Source of the DNA: Thermotogaceae bacterium
Lineage (GTDB): Bacteria; Thermotogota; Thermotogae; Thermotogales; Thermotogaceae
Assembly: GCA_021161105.1 (NCBI GenBank)
Contig: JAGHBG010000181.1
Span: 1 to 7,013 of the forward strand
Reading direction: 5' to 3'
DNA length: 7,013 nucleotides
Both the position numbers and the translations under genes were made by a program. This document shows positions 1 through 6,105 of this stretch, piece by piece (position 1 is the first letter of the stretch; the number at the start of each line of letters is the position of its first letter). The notes under the pieces were generated by a model. The model worked only from the letters and a program-made list of their open reading frames with translations. It searched no databases and was not told the DNA's origin.

Positions 1-262
1 ATCCGTCAGCATCAAAAAAATCCTTCAATATATTTGCAATATCGCCTATCATTTTCTCCCACGAATTGTTTTCTATAATATTAAGAGTAAAGGCTTTATA
101 AATTTTTTTTGATACAATTTCATACATGACTTCACATAAGGAAAAGTACTTCCTTTTTTTCGGACTTTCAAAAAGCTTCTCTAGTCTGAGCCATAAGATT
201 GCTGGATTTATAAGCACCGCTACCGCCAGAGTCAATCCCATTAAAAGATAAGTGCATATCAT
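1..262 (-). CDS. Hypothetical membrane-anchored protein, N-terminal fragment (runs off left edge)
   Basis: An open minus-strand frame starts at an ATG at 260-262 and stays open for 87 codons to the window edge, so the C-terminus is not visible. It begins MICTYLLMGLTLAVAVLINP. Residues about 4-24 form one hydrophobic segment, followed by a basic stretch (ESPKKRKYF) and then a mixed charged, probably helical region. This suggests a single N-terminal membrane anchor or uncleaved signal with a cytoplasmic remainder. I do not recognise the family. The start is supported by a purine-rich AAGGGGG site eight bases upstream and a possible extended -10 box before that. An upstream ATG in another frame (same strand, start at 266) reaches a stop after about 33 codons and is less likely. 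It is divergent from the hppA remnant, so it has its own promoter. Confidence 0.7.
   Translation of the reverse strand, partial: MICTYLLMGLTLAVAVLINPAILWLRLEKLFESPKKRKYFSLCEVMYEIVSKKIYKAFTLNIIENNSWEKMIGDIANILKDFFDADG
28..42. repeat. 15-bp direct repeat, copy 1
   Basis: The sequence ATATATTTGCAATAT occurs here and again, identical and in the same orientation, exactly 300 bp downstream. This copy lies inside the leftward hypothetical coding sequence. The core TTGCAA is palindromic. It could be chance in AT-rich DNA. Confidence 0.4.
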
Positions 263-270
263 CCATACTT

Positions 271-277
271 CCCCCTT
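271..277 (-). promoter_or_regulatory. Ribosome binding site for the leftward hypothetical gene
   Basis: On the minus strand this reads AAGGGGG and lies 8 nt before the ATG at 262. The same heptamer precedes the aminotransferase gene on the right side of the window, which supports it as a real Shine-Dalgarno variant here and fixes the start of this partial gene. Confidence 0.6.
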
Positions 278-287
278 CGTACAATAA

Positions 288-296
288 ATTCTATCA
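288..296 (-). promoter_or_regulatory. Candidate extended -10 promoter element for the leftward gene
   Basis: On the minus strand this reads TGATAGAAT, an extended -10 (TGn then TAGAAT, one mismatch to TATAAT). Transcription would start near position 281, giving a leader of about 20 nt that includes the ribosome binding site. No convincing -35 box sits 16-18 nt upstream, which is tolerable for an extended -10 promoter. AT-rich DNA makes chance matches common, so this stays a candidate. Confidence 0.35.
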
Positions 297-327
297 CAAA
301 AAATTTCTTTGCCTTTGTAGTTTTTTG

Positions 328-342
328 ATATATTTGCAATAT
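328..342. repeat. 15-bp direct repeat, copy 2, just before the hppA remnant
   Basis: Identical to the copy at 28-42 (ATATATTTGCAATAT). This copy ends immediately before the ribosome binding site of the hppA remnant, near where intact hppA sequence has been lost. It may be a chance match, a binding site or a trace of rearrangement; nothing visible decides between these. Confidence 0.4.
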
Positions 343-347
343 GGTGA
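343..347 (+). promoter_or_regulatory. Ribosome binding site before the hppA remnant
   Basis: GGTGA lies 6 nt before the ATG at 354. An in-frame TGA overlaps it at 345-347, so translation cannot begin further upstream in this frame. The remnant may therefore still be translated, unusually for a gene this badly deleted. Confidence 0.5.
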
Positions 348-353
348 ATCAAA

Positions 354-836
354 ATGTCACTAACTATGGAAATAACTTATCACCCTATTTATCGAAGTGT
401 TATGGGATTTTCTGTATCAGGTCTTGCGCTTTTAGGACTATCTATAGTTTATGTGGTTTCTGGAAAAATCTTTGACAAGCTCAGTCCAGAAAATGTAAAG
501 ATGGTTAAAAATTGGTCTGGAATAAGCTATATATCATTTATCATCACCATTTCTGGATACGCTCTTGGATGTTCTTTAATAGCTTTGTTTGACAGAGTCG
601 GCGGAGGTATATTTACAAAAGCTGCAGATATGGCAGCTGATTCTGTTGGAAAAACAAAACCAGGACTGCCAGAAGATGACCCAAGAAACCCAGCTACTGT
701 AGCCGATAACGTTGAAGACACCATTGGAGATCCCATGAAGGATGCAGCTGGGGCATCAATAAATATACTTATAAAGATAATGACAGTTGTTTCAATTCTC
801 TTTGCTTCAATTTTTGCAAAATATCATCTGTTTTGA
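354..836 (+). pseudogene. hppA: Collapsed membrane-bound proton/sodium pyrophosphatase (hppA remnant, in-frame internal deletion)
   Basis: Intact membrane pyrophosphatases are about 700 residues with some 16 membrane helices and use PPi hydrolysis to pump H+ or Na+. This 160-codon frame keeps only two pieces. Residues 15-120 match the family from SVMG through the substrate loop (DRVGGG at 80-85, then TKAADMAAD, then PEDDPRNPAT). Residues 121-160 match the extreme C-terminus (GDPMKD at 125-130, then NILIK, ending YHLF). The first ~125 residues and roughly 450 middle residues, including the GPIADNAGG-type loop, are absent; these sizes are estimates from memory of the family. The join at about 711-722 falls where two similar G-D-x-V-G-D motifs would recombine. 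The catalytic DX7KXE motif reads D92...K100-T-K102, with Glu replaced by Lys, and the usual GPS reads GAS. Three membrane helices remain (about 17-37, 55-79, 138-156). It cannot be a working pyrophosphatase, but the open frame and ribosome binding site leave a small expressed protein possible. Confidence 0.88.
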
Positions 837-868
837 TAAAGTTATATAGATGGATAAAAATATAGTTT

Positions 869-874
869 GGAGGG
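869..874 (+). promoter_or_regulatory. Strong ribosome binding site that fixes the molybdenum hydroxylase start
   Basis: GGAGGG lies 5 nt before the ATG at 880. An in-frame ATG at 850 has no such site in front of it, so 880 is the preferred start, and the ten residues before it do not belong to the protein. Confidence 0.8.
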
Positions 875-879
875 ATAGC

Positions 880-3138
880 ATGAAAGCCATTGGAAAAACA
901 GTAAAAAGGGTTGATGGGTTTGAAAAAGCTTTAGGGTACTCCCAATATACACCCGATATATACATCAAAGGAATGCTTTACGCCGAAGTTGTTTATCCTG
1001 ATGCTGCTCATGGTATATTGAAATCCATCAATATAGAAGATGCTATGAAAGTTCCCGGCGTTGTAAAAATCGCAACTTACAAAGATGTTCCCAACAACAG
1101 GATGGGAATAGTAACAAAGGATATGCAGCTTCTTGTTCCTGCTGGAGGAAAGGTTAGATTTGAAGCTGATCCAATAGCTCTGGTAGCTGCAGAAAGCCCG
1201 CAGGCAGCAAAGGAAGCAGCAAAGAAGGTTAAATTTGAAATAGAAAAATTAAAACCTGTTCTCTCAATAGACGAAGCTCTTAAAAATGAAGTAATTGTGA
1301 ATGGTGAGAGAAACGATGCGTTCCACAAAAAGATAAGGCGAGGGAATATTGAAGAAGCTTTTAAAAATAGTGATCTAATAATTGAAATGGATTTTGAAAC
1401 TGGTTATCAGGAGCAGGCGTACCTTGAAACTCAGGGAGTTCTTGCTATTTGGGATGGGACCTATATGACGATTTACGGATCCATGCAATGCCCTTATTAT
1501 GTTCAAAACGATGTCGCAGAAGTCCTGAATCTTCCATTAAACAGAGTAACTGTCATCCAGATGGAAACAGGTGGAGCTTTTGGGGGTAAAGAGGATGTTC
1601 CATCATATGTAGCAGCAAAAGCAGCTCTTTTATCTTACCTTACAAGAAGACCTGTAAAGCTCATATACAAAAGAGACGAAGACATGAGGGAAACAAGTAA
1701 ACGCCATCCAAGTAAATCTTATTACAAAGTAGGATTTACAAAGGATGGAAAAATCACCGCAGTGGAAATTAAAGCTTATCTTGATATGGGAGCTTACTCA
1801 ACATTAAGCCCTATAGTGATGTTCAGAACTCTTACACATGCTGCAGGTGCCTACGCTGTGGATAATGTAAAAGTTGATGTTTGGGGGGTATACACAAACA
1901 GGGTCCCGTGCGGTGCTTTCAGGGGATTTGGCTCTCCACAGGTTCTCTTCGCAATGGAGTCGGTTATGGACGAAGCAGCAAAAAGACTTGGTATAGATCC
2001 CTATGAAATAAGATATAAGAATGCGATAGAAGTTGGAAAAGCAATTTCTACAGGGCAGGTCCTTAAATCTTCTGTCGGTGCAACGAAAACCCTTGAATAT
2101 GTGAAGGAAATGTCAAACTATGAAGAGCTTAAAAAAGAAGTTGAAGAATTTAACAAAAAAAATAGATTTAAGAAAAGAGGGCTTGGCTGGTCACATACAA
2201 TTTATGGAGTTTCTCTGGGAGCAGCTGGTCAGCATCTTGATGGTGCAGCAGCTAATCTTCAAGTAAAATCTGATGGAACAGCAACCGTTATGATAGGAAA
2301 CACTGAAATGGGTCAGGGAGCAAAGACAACCATGGCTCTCATAGTAGCGGAAGTTCTAGGAATTCCCATAGAAAGAATAACAGTTCTCCAACCAAATACT
2401 TCAGTCCTTCAGGATAGTGGTCCAACCGTTGCTTCAAGAACCACCGTGTATTCGGGAAATGCCTTGAGATTAGCTGCGGAAAAAATCAGGGATAATATAA
2501 TCGCATTTATAAAAGAAAATGGCTGGGCACAAAATGTTGAAATAGATTACGGTGTATGGAAACTGGACGGCAAAGAAGTGCCTATTGAGGAAATAGTACA
2601 GAAAGCAAACAATGCCAATGTAAAGCTTGTCGAAGTTCAGTGGTATAAAACAAGACCCTTGAGGTATGATCAGGAAACAGGTGCAGGCGAAGCTTATGTA
2701 GCTTATACTTTCTCCACACAGCTGTCCCTGGTTGAAGTTGATCTTCTAACAGGAAAGCCACAGGCTTTAAAAGTATGGGTTTCTCATGATATTGGAAAGG
2801 TTATAAATCTTGATGGTGCAATAGGGCAGGTTCATGGTGGAGTTGTTCAAGGTATGGGATATGCGATAATGGAAGAGATAAAACACAGCGAAGACGGAAA
2901 GATGCTTGTAACAAATTTCAATAATTATGTTGTTCCAACAATCAGGGATATTCCTGATATAGAAGTTAAATTTGTTGAAGAAGAATTTGAAGGAGGACCA
3001 TTTGGAGCAAAAGGTCTTGGTGAACCTTCTTTAATGAGTTCTCCACCATCAATTGCTAATGCAGTATCCAACGCTGTTGGTATAAGGTTCAACAAATTAC
3101 CTGTAACGCCAGAAGATATACTCTTAAAAACTTGCTAA
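880..3138 (+). CDS. Xanthine dehydrogenase family protein, molybdopterin-binding (large) subunit
   Basis: This 752-residue protein is the molybdenum-cofactor subunit of a xanthine oxidase-type hydroxylase, which hydroxylates purines, N-heterocycles or aldehydes with water as oxygen source. Length and domain order are normal. An N-terminal hammerhead domain covers about 1-130, followed by two cofactor-binding domains. Visible motifs (numbered from the ATG at 880) are QEQAYLET at 177-184, GGAFGGKED at 231-239, the GAFRGFG arginine loop at 345-351, GNTEMGQGAKTT at 473-484, VASRTT at 517-522, and GAKGLGEP at 709-716 with the catalytic Glu at 715. These make the enzyme look intact. There is no signal peptide, so it is cytoplasmic. 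The usual partner subunits, 2Fe-2S and FAD-binding, are not adjacent: upstream is the hppA remnant and downstream a RemA-like gene. They must be encoded elsewhere or another electron acceptor is used. The substrate cannot be told from sequence. Confidence 0.93.
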   Translation: MKAIGKTVKRVDGFEKALGYSQYTPDIYIKGMLYAEVVYPDAAHGILKSINIEDAMKVPGVVKIATYKDVPNNRMGIVTKDMQLLVPAGGKVRFEADPIALVAAESPQAAKEAAKKVKFEIEKLKPVLSIDEALKNEVIVNGERNDAFHKKIRRGNIEEAFKNSDLIIEMDFETGYQEQAYLETQGVLAIWDGTYMTIYGSMQCPYYVQNDVAEVLNLPLNRVTVIQMETGGAFGGKEDVPSYVAAKAALLSYLTRRPVKLIYKRDEDMRETSKRHPSKSYYKVGFTKDGKITAVEIKAYLDMGAYSTLSPIVMFRTLTHAAGAYAVDNVKVDVWGVYTNRVPCGAFRGFGSPQVLFAMESVMDEAAKRLGIDPYEIRYKNAIEVGKAISTGQVLKSSVGATKTLEYVKEMSNYEELKKEVEEFNKKNRFKKRGLGWSHTIYGVSLGAAGQHLDGAAANLQVKSDGTATVMIGNTEMGQGAKTTMALIVAEVLGIPIERITVLQPNTSVLQDSGPTVASRTTVYSGNALRLAAEKIRDNIIAFIKENGWAQNVEIDYGVWKLDGKEVPIEEIVQKANNANVKLVEVQWYKTRPLRYDQETGAGEAYVAYTFSTQLSLVEVDLLTGKPQALKVWVSHDIGKVINLDGAIGQVHGGVVQGMGYAIMEEIKHSEDGKMLVTNFNNYVVPTIRDIPDIEVKFVEEEFEGGPFGAKGLGEPSLMSSPPSIANAVSNAVGIRFNKLPVTPEDILLKTC

Positions 3139-3144
3139 AAAACC

Positions 3145-3387
3145 ATGTTTATAAACCTTGGAAAATTTTACATTGATATAGATAGGGTTTTAGCTATTCT
3201 ATCTGTAGAGCAGTCGAATATGAGGCGGTTCAAAAGAGCCGCCTCGCATGATGGTAAGGTTATAGACCTGACCTACGGTGGAAAGACCAAATCTATGCTC
3301 ATAATGGACAGTGGTCATGCTATATTAACAAGCTATGAACCAGAGGAGTTGATGAAAAAGATATGGAAAGAAAAAAATGGCTTTTAA
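3145..3387 (+). CDS. RemA-like (DUF370) small regulatory protein, divergent
   Basis: This 80-residue protein shows the DUF370 pattern: FINLG at 2-6, D-R-V at 13-15, DLTYGGKTK at 41-49, and IMDSGHAIL at 53-61. Bacillus RemA is a DNA-binding activator of biofilm matrix and osmoprotection genes. As I recall, residues R18, P29, R50 and R51 matter for its function. By my alignment they correspond here to R14, N25, G46 and K47, so the second arginine patch is largely lost. DNA binding is therefore uncertain and this may be a paralogue. The frame begins two codons after the molybdenum hydroxylase stop, in the same reading frame, and has no Shine-Dalgarno of its own, suggesting translation coupled to the upstream gene. 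It overlaps lgt by 25 nt. In many bacteria remA sits beside gmk; here the neighbours differ. The family call is firm, the role is not. Confidence 0.85.
   Translation: MFINLGKFYIDIDRVLAILSVEQSNMRRFKRAASHDGKVIDLTYGGKTKSMLIMDSGHAILTSYEPEELMKKIWKEKNGF
3222..3245. repeat. GC-rich perfect inverted repeat (hairpin) inside the RemA-like gene
   Basis: The arms GAGGCGGTTC and GAGCCGCCTC flank an AAAA tetraloop. In RNA this gives nine Watson-Crick pairs and one G-U pair, and a further U-G pair can form at the base (3221 with 3246). It stands out from the AT-rich surroundings. No T-run follows, so it is not an intrinsic terminator. It covers the codons for residues about 26-34 (MRRFKRAAS), so it may be a coding coincidence or an mRNA structure affecting processing or translation. 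Confidence 0.8.
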
Positions 3388-4235
3388 TCGTTGTTGGGAC
3401 GGTTTTTTTAGCGTTTTTAATATGGTTTCTCTATATGAATTTCACGGGCAGGGTGATTGTGAAGCCATTTATTATCAGGTTCGGTAGATTTGGAATTAAA
3501 TGGTACTCCGTTCTTATAGCTTCAGGAATACTGACAGATTACATAATTGCAAGGAGATATTTCAAAAAAAGAGGTTGGAAAACTGAAGAGCTCGACGAAG
3601 CGCTGCTTTTTGGAGTTGTTCTGGGAATAGTATTTGCAAGAGCATACTATGTTATTTTCCAATGGGATTATTTCAAAAACCATCCCGCTGAAATATACAA
3701 AACATGGCATGGTGGTATTGCTATACATGGTGGCATTCTGGGAGCTATCCTGGCTGTGTGGCTTTACACAAGAAAAAAAAGATCCTTCACATTTTTAGAG
3801 GGACTCGATATTGCAAGCTGGCTCTTTCCTTTAGCACAAGGCATTGGTAGATGGGGAAACTTCTTTAACCATGAGGCATATGGGACTCCAACCAATCTTC
3901 CATGGAAGATGTTCATCCCACTCGCCTATAGAATGCCTGGATACGAGAAATATTCCTACTTCCATCCAACTTTTTTGTATGAATCCATATGGGACATTTC
4001 AAGTTTTATTCTTTTGAGCTTCTATATGAAAAGTTCGTACAAAAAACCTGGTGAAATAACAGCTCTTTATCTTGTTCTGTATTCTCTCGGTAGGATAATG
4101 GTGGAAGGCCTAAGGCTTGACAGTCTATATTTTGGCACCATTAGAGTTGCACAGCTTTTCAGCGCCGTTGCTATATTTATAGGGGGTCTATGGTATTTGA
4201 AGCTGGTGGAAAAAGATGAAACTGTCAGCAATTGA
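3363..4235 (+). CDS. lgt: Prolipoprotein diacylglyceryl transferase (Lgt)
   Basis: Lgt is the membrane enzyme that moves diacylglycerol from phosphatidylglycerol to the lipobox cysteine of prolipoproteins, the first step of lipoprotein maturation. The 290-residue protein has the family marks: HGGIAIHGG at 116-124 (second His equivalent to E. coli H103), the signature GRWGNFFNHEAYG at 162-174, HPTFLYES at 201-208, and GRIMVEGLR at 243-251. Several hydrophobic segments span the protein. The N-terminus carries an extra hydrophobic segment (about 6-26) before the usual start region FGIKWYS at 43-49, making it slightly longer at that end than the E. coli enzyme. The start at 3363 is constrained by an in-frame TGA at 3336-3338. 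The nearest GAGGAG, at 3343-3348, is 14 nt away, so translation is probably coupled to the overlapping RemA-like gene. It overlaps the next gene by 20 nt. Confidence 0.95.
   Translation: MERKKWLLIVVGTVFLAFLIWFLYMNFTGRVIVKPFIIRFGRFGIKWYSVLIASGILTDYIIARRYFKKRGWKTEELDEALLFGVVLGIVFARAYYVIFQWDYFKNHPAEIYKTWHGGIAIHGGILGAILAVWLYTRKKRSFTFLEGLDIASWLFPLAQGIGRWGNFFNHEAYGTPTNLPWKMFIPLAYRMPGYEKYSYFHPTFLYESIWDISSFILLSFYMKSSYKKPGEITALYLVLYSLGRIMVEGLRLDSLYFGTIRVAQLFSAVAIFIGGLWYLKLVEKDETVSN
4205..4210 (+). promoter_or_regulatory. Ribosome binding site for the RMD1-family gene, inside the end of lgt
   Basis: GGTGGA lies 5 nt before the ATG at 4216 and within the last codons of lgt. It supports this start and coupled translation across the 20-nt overlap. 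Confidence 0.55.
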
Positions 4236-4941
4236 TCTGGGCGATGATGTAGATGTAAAGCATCTCGTAAGGGAATATGAACTCTCACCACCACCTAACT
4301 GGGAAGATCCAGTCGTGCTTTCTTTACAAGAAGGTGAAATGTATATTTATAATTTTGGAGCAGTTGTTGGCAAAAATATGGATGTTTCTGAGCTTCTAAG
4401 ATTAGCCCCAAACCTGATGCGGTTCGTCGACAATGGAAATATCGGAGAGGTTGAAGAATTAAACCTCGAAGAGGATCTCAATATAAAAGAAATCGATGAA
4501 AAAATATTGAAAGTAACAGCTTTTGCTCTGGCTCAAAGTGTAGCTCTTTCAAGGATGGAAAAGATTATGGACAATATAGAAGAAGAAGTCGAAAGGGTTC
4601 TTTATAAAGTTAAGAAGGTGTCTGGAAAGAAAGCTCTCAAAGTTGCTAAAAACTTGATGAAAACCCGTCATGAGCTTATATCAGATATAATGATCCTTGA
4701 AAAACCTTCGCTGACCTGGGAAGAAGACTTTCTCGATGAAGTTTATGAAAAAGTCGCTAAGTATCTTGAGCTCACAAGAAGATACAGGGTTATGGAAAAG
4801 AGGCTCGAAAGCGCCTTGGAAACTGTTCAGCTACTTATATCCATTTCTTCCGAAGCGAGAAGCAACCTCCTTGAGCTTACAATAATACTTCTCATTTTTA
4901 TCGAAATTATTCTATACCTGTTCGAAATGGGGATATTGTGA
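4216..4941 (+). CDS. RMD1/DUF155 family membrane-anchored protein
   Basis: The 241-residue protein fits the RMD1/YagE (DUF155) pattern. A short beta-rich N-terminal part contains EMYIYNFGAVV (41-51). A helical section follows with the family's FALAQSVALSRME (103-115), then a long charged, probably coiled-coil region with LTWEEDFLDEVYEKVAKYLE (166-185). A single C-terminal membrane helix spans about 219-237. The yeast members (Rmd1, Rmd8 and a mitochondrial relative) share this tail-anchored layout. The biochemical role of the bacterial members is not established, and I infer only a membrane-tethered cytoplasmic protein. It is the last gene of the plus-strand cluster, overlapping lgt by 20 nt, and ends 30 nt before a convergent gene. 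The link to lipoprotein processing is by position only. Confidence 0.8.
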   Translation: MKLSAIDLGDDVDVKHLVREYELSPPPNWEDPVVLSLQEGEMYIYNFGAVVGKNMDVSELLRLAPNLMRFVDNGNIGEVEELNLEEDLNIKEIDEKILKVTAFALAQSVALSRMEKIMDNIEEEVERVLYKVKKVSGKKALKVAKNLMKTRHELISDIMILEKPSLTWEEDFLDEVYEKVAKYLELTRRYRVMEKRLESALETVQLLISISSEARSNLLELTIILLIFIEIILYLFEMGIL

Positions 4942-4971
4942 CTTTTAAATAATAAAATACATTCAAAGTGT

Positions 4972-6105
4972 TCATAAAAATGCTTTATTAATTCTTTGCA
5001 AAGCCTCTTTAACAATTTTTTCAGATGTAGCTACATTCATTCTCATAAACCCATTCCCAGCACTTCCAAAATTCTTTCCATTCTGTAGCCACAGACCACT
5101 TTTTATCAGTTTTTCAAAAATTTCATCACTATCAAGTTCTGTTTTTCTAAAGTCAAGCCAAAGTAAGTAAGTACCTTCAGGAAAATAAGCATCAACATAA
5201 TCTTTACTTTCAGTCCATTTCACAACTATCTCCATGTTTCTTCTTATATACTTCAGAGTTTCTTCAAGCCATTTCCTACCTTCTTTATATGCAGTAACCA
5301 TAGCCATCATAGAAAGCGGATTTGTCATATCAAGGTGGAGAGCATGAACATAATCTTCAAAGCTCTTTCTCAAATCTTCATTTGGTATAAGAGCATTAGC
5401 TATGTGAAGAGACGGAATATTAAATGTTTTGCTTGGAGAAGTTAAAACAACGATTTTGTCGTATATTTCGTAAAATTCAACAGTTGAATGAAATTTTTTG
5501 AATATCAAGTCAGCATGAATTTCGTCAGATATAAGGAAAACATCATTCCTTTTAAGAACTTCTATAAGTGTTTTAAGCTCACTTTCATTCCAAACCCTTC
5601 CAACTGGATTGTGAGGAGAACACAGAATAAAAGCTCTGGCGTCTTTTACTTTATTCTCTAAATCTTCAAAGTTCATTTTGTAGGTTCCATTTTCATAAAC
5701 CAATTCGTTTTCTATAATCTTTCTTTTGTTTTCCCTGATGGTTGAAAAGAACGGCCAGTAAACGGGTGGTTGTATTATTACTCCATCGCCTTCTTCTGTA
5801 AAGACCCGCAAAGACGCTGCTATTCCAAAAACAACTCCCGGAACTGGCACGATCCATTCTCTTTTGATCTCAATATCGTGATAACTCCTCATCCAATGAA
5901 TTAAAGACTCAAAATATTCGTCATCTTTGAATGTATATCCAAAAACTCCATGTTCTACCCTTTCTTTCAAAGCCTTTATGACGGGCTCTGGTGATTTAAA
6001 ATCCATATCAGCAACCCACATTGATATTAAATCTTCCGGAGCTCTTTCTGGTTTCATATCCCATTTATAAGAATTCGTTCCTTTTCTATTAACGAATACC
6101 ATCAT
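4972..6105 (-). CDS. MalY/PatB family PLP-dependent aminotransferase / cysteine-S-conjugate beta-lyase
   Basis: This 377-residue class I/II fold enzyme has the full set of PLP-binding landmarks. W30-V-A-D-M-D-F is typical of the MalY/PatB group, as is FGYTF at 55-59. SPHNPVG at 163-169 holds the cofactor-contacting Asn166, DEIH at 194-197 holds Asp194, SPSKTFN at 223-229 holds the Schiff-base Lys226, and FMRMN at 353-357 holds the carboxylate-binding Arg355. Family members cleave C-S bonds of cystathionine or cysteine conjugates, releasing pyruvate, ammonia and a thiol, and some are regulators (E. coli MalY). Beta-lyase activity is the likely role, perhaps in methionine or sulfur metabolism, but aminotransferase activity cannot be excluded. 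Two ATGs stand in tandem (6105 and 6102); the first lies 6 nt after AAGGGGG and is preferred. It overlaps the upstream YqeG-like gene by 17 nt, so the pair is probably one operon with coupled translation. The protein is cytoplasmic and appears complete. Confidence 0.92.
   Translation of the reverse strand: MMVFVNRKGTNSYKWDMKPERAPEDLISMWVADMDFKSPEPVIKALKERVEHGVFGYTFKDDEYFESLIHWMRSYHDIEIKREWIVPVPGVVFGIAASLRVFTEEGDGVIIQPPVYWPFFSTIRENKRKIIENELVYENGTYKMNFEDLENKVKDARAFILCSPHNPVGRVWNESELKTLIEVLKRNDVFLISDEIHADLIFKKFHSTVEFYEIYDKIVVLTSPSKTFNIPSLHIANALIPNEDLRKSFEDYVHALHLDMTNPLSMMAMVTAYKEGRKWLEETLKYIRRNMEIVVKWTESKDYVDAYFPEGTYLLWLDFRKTELDSDEIFEKLIKSGLWLQNGKNFGSAGNGFMRMNVATSEKIVKEALQRINKAFL

Noticed and set aside
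306..342. Sigma-70 promoter for the hppA remnant
   Set aside because: Candidate boxes (TTGTAG, TATATT, AATATG) do not combine at a normal spacing.
837..868. Promoter for the molybdenum hydroxylase (TTGATA, TATAGT-like boxes)
   Set aside because: The boxes are spaced about 22 nt apart and the -10 candidate is only 14 nt from the start codon; in AT-rich DNA this is not convincing.
850..879. Start of the molybdenum hydroxylase at the ATG at 850
   Set aside because: No ribosome binding site precedes it, whereas GGAGGG is well placed for the ATG at 880 and the family alignment begins there.
3706..3745. Direct repeat CATGGTGG within lgt
   Set aside because: It simply encodes the family's HGGxxxHGG motif.
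4942..4971. Intrinsic terminator between the convergent genes
   Set aside because: Only a weak 5-bp pairing (ACTTT with AAAGT) across an AT-rich stretch is visible; no GC-rich stem with a T-run on either strand.
4994..5003. Palindrome CTTTGCAAAG near the end of the aminotransferase gene
   Set aside because: Ten bases inside coding sequence with no partner structure or T-run; expected by chance.
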